This document shows, in pieces, positions 39,247-47,656 of a stretch of 64,000 bases of DNA; position 1 is the first letter of the stretch, and every line of letters begins with the position of its first letter. The stretch is from the NCBI GenBank assembly GCA_963823755.1, contig CAWGMP010000005.1:434001-498000 (forward strand). Direction: 5' to 3'. A model generated the notes under the pieces. The model ran no database searches and was not told the DNA's origin. It saw nothing but the letters and a program-made list of their open reading frames with translations. Position numbers and translations under genes: made by a program. Origin of the DNA: GCA-003244245 sp963823755 (GTDB lineage: Bacteria; Actinomycetota; Actinomycetes; Mycobacteriales; Pseudonocardiaceae).

Positions 39247-40470
39247 TTATCCACGCTGGGCGAGGAAACTCACTGACACCTGCTCGCCGATCGGCACCTC
39301 AGTGGTGTCCGGCTCGACGAGGATCAGGCAGTTCGCCTCAGCCAGTGAAGCCAGCAAATGGGCACCGGAGATCCCGAGGGGTTGCACCAGGTACTCCCCG
39401 GTGTCGGGATCGCGCAGCAGCTGGCCACGCAGGAACCCGCGACGACCCGCCGTGGACGTCACCGGGGACAGCAGCCGCGCGGTGATGGTGCGCCGGTAGG
39501 GACTGCGCTTCCCCAGCGCGAGCCGGATCAGCGGCCGCACCAACACTTCGAAGACCACGAGTGCGCTGATCGGGTTGCTGGATAACAGGAAAGTGGGCAC
39601 CGAGGCCGGGCCCAGCCGGCCGAAGCCCTGTACCGACCCGGGGTGCATGGCCACCCGGCCTACATCCAGCGGACCGAGCTCGGCCACCGCGGCGCACAGT
39701 TCGTCGCCCATCGCCCCGCCCACCGCGCCGGTCACCACCACGATCTCCGAGAGCAGCATCCTGCCCTCCACCGCCTCGCGCAGTCGGGACGGATCGCTGG
39801 GCACGATGCCGACCCGGTGCACCTCGGCGCCGGCGTCGCGGGCGGCCGCGGACAGCGCGTAGGAGTTGATGTCATAGACCTGCCCGGTGCCCGGCGTGCG
39901 TTCCACGTCGACGAGCTCCTCGCCGACCGACAGCACCGACAGCCGGGGCCGCGGGTGCACCCGCACCTTGGCCCGGCCCACCGCGGCGAGCAGCCCCACC
40001 TGCGCCGGGCCGATCACCGAGCCAGGCCGCACCGCGACGTCGCCGGTCTGCACGTCCTCTCCGGCGCGGCGCACGTAGGCCTTCGACGGTACCGAGCGCG
40101 CCACGGTGACCCGGGCCGCGTGGGGCACCCCATCCTCGGTGTGCCCCAGGGGGACCACCGCATCGGCCAGCGCCGGCAACGCCGAACCGGTAGCCACCCG
40201 GACCGCCTGGCCAGGCTGCAGCCGCATCGGCTGCCGTGAGCCGGCGGCGATCTCGCCCACCACTGGCAAGGTGATAGGGATCTCCGTGACGTCCACGCTA
40301 CGCACCGCGTACCCGTCGACCGCGGCCTGATCGAAGCCGGGCAGAGGTCGTTGCGCCACGACTTCCTCCGCACAGAGCATTCCCTGCGCCTCGGAGATCG
40401 CAACCCGGACCGGCTCGGGACGCACCGCAGCGTCCAGCACCCGCCCGAGCTGCTCGTCTAGCGACCTCAC
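39247..40470 (-). CDS. glp: Gephyrin-like MoeA homologue Glp
   Basis: The protein has 407 residues with the MoeA fold (PLPGFDQAAVDGYAVRSVDV, GSVIGPAQVGLLAAVGRAKV). Catalytic motifs are weakened compared with the MoeA at 483-1706: VATGSALPALADAVV replaces the PTGG-type segment, SVGEEL replaces STGDE, and LSSNPISALVVF replaces the PGNP loop. In corynebacteria the equivalent protein binds FtsZ and the membrane receptor GlpR and acts in cell division. The neighbourhood (galU, rimJ, sepX) matches. Its start overlaps the galU stop. Confidence 0.88.
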   Translation of the reverse strand: MRSLDEQLGRVLDAAVRPEPVRVAISEAQGMLCAEEVVAQRPLPGFDQAAVDGYAVRSVDVTEIPITLPVVGEIAAGSRQPMRLQPGQAVRVATGSALPALADAVVPLGHTEDGVPHAARVTVARSVPSKAYVRRAGEDVQTGDVAVRPGSVIGPAQVGLLAAVGRAKVRVHPRPRLSVLSVGEELVDVERTPGTGQVYDINSYALSAAARDAGAEVHRVGIVPSDPSRLREAVEGRMLLSEIVVVTGAVGGAMGDELCAAVAELGPLDVGRVAMHPGSVQGFGRLGPASVPTFLLSSNPISALVVFEVLVRPLIRLALGKRSPYRRTITARLLSPVTSTAGRRGFLRGQLLRDPDTGEYLVQPLGISGAHLLASLAEANCLILVEPDTTEVPIGEQVSVSFLAQRG

Positions 40471-41384
40471 GTGCGCTCCTGCTCCAACCTGTCGCGCAAC
40501 CAGCTCCGCAGATCGGGGCCGATATCGGGATCCGCGAGCGCGAAGTCCACCGACGCCCGAAGCAACCCGGCGGGGGTGCCCAGATCGTGGCGCTCACCGC
40601 GGTGGACCACGACGTGCACCGGATGGCCCTCACTGATCAGCAGTGCGATGGCGTCCGTGAGCTGGAGCTCGCCGACAGCGCCGGGCACGATCCGGCCCAG
40701 CGCGTCGAACACCGCACGGTCCAGCAGGTAGCGCCCGGCCGCCGCGAAGGTGGACGGCGCCGCCTCGGGCGCCGGTTTCTCCACCATCCCGTGCACCCGC
40801 TTGACGTCCGGGTCGTCGGTGTCGGCGACATCGAACACTCCGTAGGCGGAGATCTGCTCACGCGGGACGTCAAAGGCGCACAGCACACTGCCGCCGTGCC
40901 GCCGGCGGATTGCGGCCATCCTGATGAGCACCCCGGTGGGCAGCACGAGGTCGTCGGGCAGCAGCACGGCCACCGCATCGTCGAAGTCGTCCAGCAACGG
41001 CTCGGCGCAGCCCACCGCATGCCCCAGCCCGAGCGGTTTGTGCTGCAAGGCGACCTCAGCGCGGATCAGCCCGGGGGCCCGACGCACCTTGGCCAGCAGC
41101 GCGTCCTTGTCCCGCCCGCGCAGCGCAGCCTCCAGATCCGGGTTGGGGTCGAAGTGCGTCGCCACCGATTCCTTGCCCGGTGAGACGACGAGCACCAGCC
41201 GGTCGGCCCCGGCCTGGGCGGCCTCCGCCGCGACGTACTCGATCGCCGGCGTGTCCACTACCGGGAGCAGTTCCTTGGGTACCGTCTTGGTCGTCGGCAG
41301 GAATCGGGTACCGAGCCCGGCAGCCGGCACCACCGCGGTGTGGAATGCACGGTACCCGACGGTGCCACTGGTCGAGGCGCTCAT
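40467..41384 (-). CDS. galU: UTP-glucose-1-phosphate uridylyltransferase
   Basis: The protein makes UDP-glucose for cell-envelope and storage polysaccharides. Landmarks are VPAAGLGTRFLPTTKTVPKE near residue 20, HKPLGLGHAVGCAEPLL, VEKPAPEAAPS and GELQLTDAI. The length of 305 residues is normal. ATG 41384 is chosen because it directly precedes the conserved N-terminus. Glp starts four bases before its end, so they are coupled. Confidence 0.94.
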   Translation of the reverse strand: MSASTSGTVGYRAFHTAVVPAAGLGTRFLPTTKTVPKELLPVVDTPAIEYVAAEAAQAGADRLVLVVSPGKESVATHFDPNPDLEAALRGRDKDALLAKVRRAPGLIRAEVALQHKPLGLGHAVGCAEPLLDDFDDAVAVLLPDDLVLPTGVLIRMAAIRRRHGGSVLCAFDVPREQISAYGVFDVADTDDPDVKRVHGMVEKPAPEAAPSTFAAAGRYLLDRAVFDALGRIVPGAVGELQLTDAIALLISEGHPVHVVVHRGERHDLGTPAGLLRASVDFALADPDIGPDLRSWLRDRLEQERT

Positions 41385-41420
41385 GGCGCACGACCCTATC
41401 GGCCCCACCCGACGGCCCCG

Positions 41421-41485
41421 GCCCGACATGGAAACTTATCGGGGCTGTCGGGCGTCCGTTGGCTTGAGAAGTCTCCATGTCGGGC
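41421..41485. repeat. 17-bp inverted repeat between galU and the cyclo-ligase gene
   Basis: The arms GCCCGACATGGAAACTT and AAGTCTCCATGTCGGGC pair with one mismatch across 31 bases. They lie between divergent genes, so this could be a regulator site or a REP-like palindrome rather than a terminator. Confidence 0.6.
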
Positions 41486-41492
41486 GGGTGAG

Positions 41493-42083
41493 GTGGACGA
41501 GATCGGCAAGTGGGAATGGCGGCGGCGGTTGACGGCGGAGCGCGAGGCGGTGCCGGCGGCGGAGCGGGAGGCCGAGGCGTCGGCCCTTACGACGACGGCG
41601 TTGGCTGAATGGAGGTCGCCCGGCACGGTCTGCGCTTACTGGCCGATCGGTAGCGAGCCGGGCTCGCCGGAACTGCTCGACGGTCTGGCGTGCCGCGGCT
41701 GCCGGGTACTGCTACCGGTAGTCGGTGCGCCCGCCGAACCTGCGGGGCCGCTGGACTGGGCCGAGTACACCGGCGCAGGGTCGCTGCGGGCTGCGCCGAT
41801 GGGGCTGCTCGAACCGGCCGGGCCCCGGCTGGGCTACGCGGCGATCGCCGGCGCGGTTCTGGTACTGGTGCCGGCCCTGGCCGTCGATCGGCACGGAATT
41901 CGGCTCGGCCGCGGCGGTGGGCACTACGATCGGACGCTGCCGCTGGCGAGTCCCGGCACCCCGCTGGTGGCGATCGTTCGTGACGACGAGGTGCTCGCCT
42001 CGCTGCCGGTGCAACCGCACGATGTCCCGGTCACTGCCGCCCTGACCCCCGGGCGGGGTCTGATTCCGCTCGGTCGACCCTGA
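41493..42083 (+). CDS. 5-formyltetrahydrofolate cyclo-ligase
   Basis: The protein converts 5-formyl-THF to 5,10-methenyl-THF with ATP. It has 196 residues from GTG 41493. Family motifs are WEWRRRLTAEREAVPAAERE at the N-terminus, VLVLVPALAVDRHGIRLGRG and GGHYDRTLP at the ATP/folate site. It is divergent from galU, as in mycobacteria. Confidence 0.92.
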   Translation: MDEIGKWEWRRRLTAEREAVPAAEREAEASALTTTALAEWRSPGTVCAYWPIGSEPGSPELLDGLACRGCRVLLPVVGAPAEPAGPLDWAEYTGAGSLRAAPMGLLEPAGPRLGYAAIAGAVLVLVPALAVDRHGIRLGRGGGHYDRTLPLASPGTPLVAIVRDDEVLASLPVQPHDVPVTAALTPGRGLIPLGRP

Positions 42084-42219
42084 GCCGCTGAGTCCAGATC
42101 GCTAGACTGGCTTGGCCGTCAGATGGATGGCAGTCCGTTCCACCTGGCCCGCTTGGTGAGATGTGGGGAACGCCGCTTTCGTGGCAGCTGGGTGCCGTCT
42201 GGTTCAAGAGGGTGTGTTG

Positions 42220-43659
42220 ATGTCAACGGAGGCGTCCGGGAAGGCCGGTCCCCGGTCCGGTTACCGCACCGACGCGGTTGCCGCCAGCGTGAAGGATGCG
42301 CCCGAAGGGACGACCTTCCGTCTTGCCGGCCGGGTCGTCCTGTGGCGCCGGATGGGCGGACTGGTCTTCGGACACTTGCAGGACCGCAGCGGGCGCACGC
42401 AAATCTCGCTGTCCAGAAACGAACTAGGCGCGGACGCCTTCAAGGAGTGGTCTCGGACAGTAAAGATCGGCGACTTCATCGGGGTCGCCGGCAGTTCTTA
42501 CACCACCCGTCTCGGTGAACGAACAGTGGCAGTATCCGAGCTGACAGTGTTGAACCGGACGGTCCGCGCGTTGCCGGACAAGTGGCAGGGGATCTCGAAT
42601 GTTGAGGCCCGCTACCGTCGCCGCTACCTCGACCTCCTGGTGAACGCCGATTCTCGGGAACGGTTCCAGGCCAGGGCGAAGATCATCGGATGTATCCGTC
42701 GGTTCCTCGACGACAACGACTTCCTCGAGGTCGAGACACCGATCCTGCAGGAGGCGGCATCCGGAGCAGCCGCGCGACCATTCGTGACCCGCCACAACGC
42801 GCTCGGGGAGGACTTCTACCTGCGGATCTCACCGGAAACGTATCTCAAGCGCGTCGCCGTCGGCCCTCTCGACCGCATCTATGAGCTGGGCCGCAACTTC
42901 CGCAACGAAGGCATGGACGCCTCCCACCTCCAGGAGTTCACGATGCTGGAGTGGTACGCGGCTTACTGGGATTACCGCGACAACATGAACTTCGTTCGCG
43001 AACTTATTCTCACGGTACTCGACAAGGTCCTCGGCACCCGTACCGTCACCTATGACGGGGTGAAGCTGGACTTCGGCGCCGACTGGCCGGAGCTGGACTA
43101 CCGGACCGAGATCGCCCGGCGAACCGGGATAGACCTCACCGTCATCCGCGACCTGCCGACACTGCGGGAGCGCGTCGCCGGGCTCGGTCTAGACGTCGAG
43201 AAGGCGGTGTCCTACGCGGGGCTTGTCGACCTGCTGTACAAGAAGACGGTCCGGCCCGGACTCATCCAGCCGTGTTTCCTGGTGCATCACCCGGTGGAGC
43301 TGGTCCCGCTCGCCCGGCGCAGCGATGAGGACCCGACCAGGCTCGACATGTTCCAGGTCGTCGTCAACGGCTGGGAGATCGTCAAAGCGTACTCAGAACT
43401 GATCGACCCGGTCGAGCAGCGGCTCCGGCTGGAGGAGCAAGCCGAGCTGCGCGAGGCCGGCGACGACGAGGCGATGATGATGGAGGAGGACTTCATCGAG
43501 GCGATGGAGTACGGGATGCCGCCGATGTGCGGTCTCGGCCTCGGGATCGACCGGTTCGTCGCCCTGCTCACCGACGCGCCCACCCTGCGGGAAGTCGTCC
43601 TCTTCCCGGCCATGCGTGGCACCAGGAAAGACCAGACCAGCCCGGACGACGACACCTGA
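42220..43659 (+). CDS. lysS: Lysyl-tRNA synthetase, class II
   Basis: The protein has 479 residues from ATG 42220. It has an N-terminal OB-fold anticodon domain (FRLAGRVVLWRRMGGLVFGH). The class II catalytic core shows motif 2 (YELGRNFRNEGMDASHLQEF) and motif 3 (GLGLGIDRFVALLTDAP). It looks complete and functional. The gene does not belong to the mycobacterial version of this block, so it is either an extra copy or a relocated one. The 137-base leader has no T-box sequence that I can see. Confidence 0.93.
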   Translation: MSTEASGKAGPRSGYRTDAVAASVKDAPEGTTFRLAGRVVLWRRMGGLVFGHLQDRSGRTQISLSRNELGADAFKEWSRTVKIGDFIGVAGSSYTTRLGERTVAVSELTVLNRTVRALPDKWQGISNVEARYRRRYLDLLVNADSRERFQARAKIIGCIRRFLDDNDFLEVETPILQEAASGAAARPFVTRHNALGEDFYLRISPETYLKRVAVGPLDRIYELGRNFRNEGMDASHLQEFTMLEWYAAYWDYRDNMNFVRELILTVLDKVLGTRTVTYDGVKLDFGADWPELDYRTEIARRTGIDLTVIRDLPTLRERVAGLGLDVEKAVSYAGLVDLLYKKTVRPGLIQPCFLVHHPVELVPLARRSDEDPTRLDMFQVVVNGWEIVKAYSELIDPVEQRLRLEEQAELREAGDDEAMMMEEDFIEAMEYGMPPMCGLGLGIDRFVALLTDAPTLREVVLFPAMRGTRKDQTSPDDDT

Positions 43660-43670
43660 GCTATCATCGG

Positions 43671-43701
43671 TATTGGCACTCTCGCGCGCAGAGTGCCAAT
43701 A
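43671..43701. promoter_or_regulatory. CIRCE operator (HrcA binding site)
   Basis: The sequence TATTGGCACTC - nine bases - GAGTGCCAATA is a perfect 11-bp inverted repeat. It matches the CIRCE pattern TTAGCACTC-N9-GAGTGCTAA with one changed base per arm. It lies 15 bases before the start of the Ruc-like gene, so HrcA should repress that gene until heat shock. Confidence 0.85.
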
Positions 43702-43715
43702 CGTGGAGGCAAGAC

Positions 43716-44063
43716 GTGCCGACCTACTCCTACGCGTGCACCGCGTGCGAGCATCACTTCGACACCGTGCAGAAGTTCACTGACCCGTCGCTGACCGCCT
43801 GTCCCGAGTGCTCCGGCCGGCTGCGCAAGCTGTTCTCGTCGGTGGGCATTGTGTTCAAGGGCAGCGGCTTCTACCGCACCGACAGTCGCGCCGGCAGCAC
43901 GGTCGAGCCCAGCTCGAACGGCAAGTCCGAGTCCGGTTCCAACGGCAAGTCCAAGTCGGAGCCCAAGCCGTCGGAGTCCGGGTCCGCTTCTGACTCAAAA
44001 ACCGGGTCGGGCTCGGCATCTTCCTCGTCGGCGTCGAGTTCGGCAACTGCCGCCGCCTCCTGA
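43716..44063 (+). CDS. ruc: FmdB-family zinc-ribbon protein, Ruc-like redox chaperone
   Basis: The protein has 115 residues from GTG 43716, with TGGAGG eight bases upstream. The N-terminal zinc ribbon has two cysteine pairs (YACTACEHHFD, CPECSGRLRKLF), followed by GIVFKGSGFYRTDSR. The C-terminal half is a disordered Ser/Lys/Glu-rich tail. The M. tuberculosis counterpart Rv0991c (Ruc) is a redox-regulated chaperone under HrcA control. The CIRCE site here and the neighbouring genes match that case. Confidence 0.87.
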   Translation: MPTYSYACTACEHHFDTVQKFTDPSLTACPECSGRLRKLFSSVGIVFKGSGFYRTDSRAGSTVEPSSNGKSESGSNGKSKSEPKPSESGSASDSKTGSGSASSSSASSSATAAAS

Positions 44064-44177
44064 CCTGACAGTTATCCTCAGCCGCCTGGTTGTCCACACC
44101 CTGCGGAGGTGCGGACCGCTGATCAGACCCGGTCCTGCCTAACGTCACAAGTCGTGACGACGAGAGCGGATGGTCAG

Positions 44178-44858
44178 ATGGGGCGACAGCGACACCACAG
44201 CAGTCCGCCGACGTGGGCGCCACTGCTGCGGCAGCGGTGGGATGCGCTCAAGTGCCGGTCCGGGTTCGGGCGAACGCTGGTGCTCCGTCGGGCCACAGCC
44301 GTGATGCTGGTCGGGCTCGCCGTGGTGCTGGCGTTGACTCCGGGCCGGCAAAGCTCTGTCGATGATGTGGTGGTGGTCGCTGCCCGGGATCTGGCCCCGG
44401 GCACCGTGCTGGAAGCGGGCGAGGTGACCCTGCAGGGATTACCCGCACAAGCGGTGCCCGGGGGCGCAGCCCGAACCCCCGCCGTGGTGCTGGGCCGGAC
44501 GCTGGCCGCACCGGTCCGGCGAGGTGAGCCCCTGACCGATGTACGGATGACCGGTTCCGATCTCGTCCGAGCGGTCAGCACGAGTCCGGATGCGGTGAGT
44601 GTCCCGCTGCGACTGGCCGATCCGGGCGTCGCCGCACTGTTGCATCCCGGCGTCGCGGTCGACGTGGTGACCGTCGGCGCACGGCAGGACGAGCCGGTGG
44701 TGCTGGCCCGAGGCGCACGGGTACTCGCGGTGCTGGCAGGCGGCAACCGCACCGGGGAGCGAGACAGCAAGCTGGTCTTGATTGCACTCGATCCCATTGC
44801 CGCGACCCGGGTTGCGGCGGCCTCGATCTCTCAGACCCTGACCGTTACCGTCCATTGA
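44178..44858 (+). CDS. SAF-domain protein (CpaB/RcpC-like), membrane-anchored
   Basis: After a basic start there is one membrane segment (VLRRATAVMLVGLAVVLAL). It is followed by a SAF domain (VVVVAARDLAPGTVLEAGEV, GRTLAAPVRRGEPLTDVRM) and a second beta-rich domain (AALLHPGVAVDVVTVGA). CpaB-type proteins line the periplasmic side of pilus secretins in Gram-negatives; the role in this conserved actinobacterial position is not known. The start is uncertain between 44109 and 44178. Confidence 0.8.
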   Translation: MGRQRHHSSPPTWAPLLRQRWDALKCRSGFGRTLVLRRATAVMLVGLAVVLALTPGRQSSVDDVVVVAARDLAPGTVLEAGEVTLQGLPAQAVPGGAARTPAVVLGRTLAAPVRRGEPLTDVRMTGSDLVRAVSTSPDAVSVPLRLADPGVAALLHPGVAVDVVTVGARQDEPVVLARGARVLAVLAGGNRTGERDSKLVLIALDPIAATRVAAASISQTLTVTVH

Positions 44859-44883
44859 GGCCACAGGGGAGTGGGCGAGTCGG

Positions 44884-45054
44884 TTACCACCGGACGGTGT
44901 CGTGGTGCGGTGGGCAATTGTCCCGTACCCACCGTTCGTGCTCGTCGGGTTCCGCGTCCCCTTGGACGGGCCGGTCGTCTGAGGTGCTGTCGGGCAGCAC
45001 GTCGCCGAACACCTCGTGCAGCCTGCTCTGGCGGTCGGTCGCGCGCTCGTTCAC
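44884..45054 (-). CDS. Small conserved acidic protein
   Basis: The product has 56 residues from GTG 45054 with GGGGAGG eight bases upstream. The sequence has RLHEVFGDVLPDSTSDDRP near the N-terminus and ends WVRDNCPPHHDTVRW. The VFGDVLP and PPHH elements recur in small actinobacterial proteins next to this block. It is too short for most gene finders. The function is unknown. Confidence 0.65.
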   Translation of the reverse strand: MNERATDRQSRLHEVFGDVLPDSTSDDRPVQGDAEPDEHERWVRDNCPPHHDTVRW

Positions 45055-45172
45055 GATGACATCCTCCCCGACCGCGTGATCGCACGGGTCAGCCAGGCCC
45101 GATCACTTCCCGCTATCGGGTCCCAGTGCCAGGATAGGGATTCTCGATCCCGCGAGCGAAGGGGCTCCCACC

Positions 45173-45625
45173 ATGAGTTTAGTGAACAAGTTCAAGGACG
45201 TGGCTGGTCCGGTCATCGAGGTCGCCGGCCCGGTCGTTGCGCAGGCCATCGACAAGGCCACTCCACTCGTAGAGATGGCCCTGGAGAAGGCCAGCCCCTA
45301 CCTCGAGCAGGCCAAGGAGAAGGCCAGCCCGTTCATCGACGTGGCGAGGGACTTGGCCGGCCCACTTGTCGAACAAACGATCAACAAAGTCGGGCCCTAC
45401 GCCGAGAAGGTAGCGGTGACGGCCGGTCCGATCGTCGAGCAGGCCATAGAGAAGGCAGGCCCCCTGGTCGGGAAGGCCAGTGGCATCGCCGTCAACTGCG
45501 TCGAAGCCGCAGTCTTCACGATGGACAAGGCCACCGGCGGACGCTACCACGACCAGATGGAGAACGTGAGCCATCTGGTCGGGGATGCGCTGAACCGAAA
45601 CGGCAAGGTAGGCGGTAACTCCTGA
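45173..45625 (+). CDS. Repetitive alpha-helical protein, possibly antitoxin-like
   Basis: The protein has 150 residues with internal repeats of an amphipathic 11-residue type (VIEVAGPVVAQAIDKATPLV, LEKASPYLEQAKEKASPFI). The C-terminus FTMDKATGGRYHDQMENVSH resembles the end of MT0933-like antitoxins, but no toxin is adjacent. It may be a phasin- or LEA-like stress protein. ATG 45173 is supported by AAGGGG upstream. A hairpin terminator follows. Confidence 0.6.
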   Translation: MSLVNKFKDVAGPVIEVAGPVVAQAIDKATPLVEMALEKASPYLEQAKEKASPFIDVARDLAGPLVEQTINKVGPYAEKVAVTAGPIVEQAIEKAGPLVGKASGIAVNCVEAAVFTMDKATGGRYHDQMENVSHLVGDALNRNGKVGGNS

Positions 45626-45640
45626 ACCGCCCCGCCCCGC

Positions 45641-45668
45641 GGGCCCGAAACGACGACCGTTCGGGCCC
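45641..45668. terminator. Hairpin terminator
   Basis: GGGCCCGAA and TTCGGGCCC form a perfect 9-bp stem with a 10-base loop, just after the helical-repeat gene. Two tandem 18-base copies of CCCTCGTGGTGGTCACCC follow. Confidence 0.65.
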
Positions 45669-45745
45669 TCGTGGTGGTCACCCCCCTCGTGGTGGTCACC
45701 CATCGTGAAGGGCACGCTGTGGTGAATGCTCGTCGCGGCGGGTAC

Positions 45746-46246
45746 TCAGTCCTGGTCTGGCCAGGACAGTTCCTCGATCACCCGTCCGACCAACGGCGTG
45801 AGGGTGGCCATCCCATCACGGACCGCCGCCCGCGAGGGTGCCAGGTTCACCACCAGCGTACTGCCCGAGACTCCGGACAGCCCGCGGGACAGACCCGCGT
45901 CCACCGCGCCAGCGGCCAGCCCGGAGGCGCGGATGGCCTCGGCGATGCCTGGTATCGGGCGGTCCAGCACACCGGCCGTGGCGTCCGGGGTGACGTCCCG
46001 CGGCGATACCCCGGTGCCGCCGACAGTGACCACCAAGTCCACACCACCGATGACCGCCGTGTTCAGGGCGTTGCGGATGTCCACCGACTCGCCGGCTACC
46101 GCGACCGAGCCGTCGACAACGAAGCCGGCTTCTTCGAGGAGCTCGGTGACCAGCGGACCCGTCACGTCCTCATGTTCACCGTGCACCACCCGGTCGTCGA
46201 CGATCACGACGAGAGCCCGTCCCAGGCTGCGCACGCTGCGTTCCAT
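45746..46246 (-). CDS. moaB2: MoaB/MogA-family molybdopterin protein
   Basis: The protein has 166 residues from ATG 46246. Motifs are GRALVVIVDDRVVHGEHEDV, DLVVTVGGTGVSPRDVTPDA and the C-terminal LVVNLAPSRAAVRDGM. The usual sequences are TGGTG and LPG; here the end reads LAPSR, a variation seen in MoaB2-type proteins. It corresponds to Rv0984 in the mycobacterial order. MogA-type proteins adenylate molybdopterin; whether this copy is active is not certain. Confidence 0.87.
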   Translation of the reverse strand: MERSVRSLGRALVVIVDDRVVHGEHEDVTGPLVTELLEEAGFVVDGSVAVAGESVDIRNALNTAVIGGVDLVVTVGGTGVSPRDVTPDATAGVLDRPIPGIAEAIRASGLAAGAVDAGLSRGLSGVSGSTLVVNLAPSRAAVRDGMATLTPLVGRVIEELSWPDQD

Positions 46247-46280
46247 GGCGTGCACCGTAGCCGGAAGCAGGCACCGAGGA

Positions 46281-47612
46281 TCATCGGGTCCCGACCTGCT
46301 GGCTGCCGAGGGTGACCTGGACCTGCCGGGTGGCCCCGGTCGAGTTCTTGACGGTGATCGTGGCGTGGGAACCCGGTGCGTGCGAACGGATGGCCGCAAC
46401 CAGCGCGTCCCCGCTGTCGATCACCCGGTCGTCCACCTTGGTGATCATTTCTCCGGGTTGGAGCCCGGCAGCGGCGGCAGCACCACCGGGAGTGACCTGC
46501 TGAATCGTCGCTGAGCTGTCCTCCGGCCGCCCGGCTGTCACGACCACCCCAAGGATGGCCTGGGTGGCCTGACCATTGTGGACGAGCTCACCGGCGATCC
46601 GCTTGGCTTGGTCGATCGGGATCGCGAAGCCCAAGCCGATCGAACCCACCTGCCCGTTACTGGTGCCGAGCGAGGCGATGGCGGAATTGATGCCGATCAC
46701 GCGGCCCAGCATGTCGGTCAGCGGGCCACCGGAGTTGCCGGGGTTGATCGCGGCGTCGGTCTGGATCGCGTCGAGCACGGTGTCCTGACCGCTGCCTTCG
46801 CCGCCGGCCCGCACCGGACGGTCCAGCGCGCTGACGATACCGCTGGTCACCGTGCCGGAAAGACCCAGCGGCGAGCCGATCGCCACCACTTCCTGCCCGA
46901 CCCGGACATTGCCGGAGCTGCCCAACTGGGCCGGGGTCAGACCGTTGACGTTCTGTGCCCGCACCACCGCAAGGTCGAACGAAGGTGCCCGACCGACGAT
47001 GTCGACCGGCACCGAACGGCCGTCCTGCAACACCGCGGCGACGTCGCCGCCGCCGGTCGCGGCCGGCTCCACCACATGGTTGTTGGTGAGGATCAACCCG
47101 TCTGCGCTGAGCACTATCCCGCTGCCCTCAGCAGCCAACCGTGAGCCGTGCACCCGGAGCTGAACCACGCTGGGTGTCACCTTCTGCGCGACCTGCTCGA
47201 CCGAGCCGTTCGGTAGGTTCGCGACCGGCAAGGCCCCCGGCGCAGGCAAGTCCAGCGCGCTGGTCACACTGCGCCCGCTGTCGGCCAACTGATAGCCGAC
47301 GGCGCCTCCGACGCCTCCGGCGACCAGAGCCACGATCAGCGACAGCACGACAGTTCCCAGGGCAGGCCCGCCACGGCGCCGTCCTGGAACGTCCGACTGC
47401 GGCAGGCCGATCGGAGCGGTGGGCGGCGCTGTCCCCCCGTCCGGTGCCGGCCAGGCGTCGGTGGGAGCGCTGCCGTGCGGCGGTGAAGCGCCGTAGGGCT
47501 GGTGCCAACCCGCTGCCGGGGACGACCCGGGGTGACCAGCCGGTGCCCGGAACGGATCGGGATGTTCACCGGGGTCGCCGGGCTGCTGAGGTCGCGGCGT
47601 GTCGTCGGTCAT
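46281..47612 (-). CDS. pepD: HtrA-like serine protease PepD
   Basis: The protein has 443 residues from ATG 47612. A Pro/Gln-rich cytoplasmic start is followed by one membrane segment (GTVVLSLIVALVAGGVGGAV). The trypsin-like domain has His in TNNHVV, Asp in SFDLAVV and Ser in NPGNSGGPL. A C-terminal PDZ domain follows (VTPGGAAAAAGLQPGEMITK). It degrades misfolded envelope proteins. In mycobacteria pepD is controlled by the MprAB system encoded next to it. Confidence 0.93.
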   Translation of the reverse strand: MTDDTPRPQQPGDPGEHPDPFRAPAGHPGSSPAAGWHQPYGASPPHGSAPTDAWPAPDGGTAPPTAPIGLPQSDVPGRRRGGPALGTVVLSLIVALVAGGVGGAVGYQLADSGRSVTSALDLPAPGALPVANLPNGSVEQVAQKVTPSVVQLRVHGSRLAAEGSGIVLSADGLILTNNHVVEPAATGGGDVAAVLQDGRSVPVDIVGRAPSFDLAVVRAQNVNGLTPAQLGSSGNVRVGQEVVAIGSPLGLSGTVTSGIVSALDRPVRAGGEGSGQDTVLDAIQTDAAINPGNSGGPLTDMLGRVIGINSAIASLGTSNGQVGSIGLGFAIPIDQAKRIAGELVHNGQATQAILGVVVTAGRPEDSSATIQQVTPGGAAAAAGLQPGEMITKVDDRVIDSGDALVAAIRSHAPGSHATITVKNSTGATRQVQVTLGSQQVGTR

Positions 47613-47656
47613 GTCTCTAGGTTGTCCTGGATTCCTGAGATGTGCATGTGAAGTAC

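Noticed and set aside
42084..42219. T-box or riboswitch in the lysS leader
   Set aside because: No T-box core sequence or matching specifier/antiterminator arrangement could be recognised.
45173..45625. Firm call as an MT0933-type antitoxin
   Set aside because: Only the C-terminal KATGGRYHDQ-like segment is similar and there is no toxin next to it.
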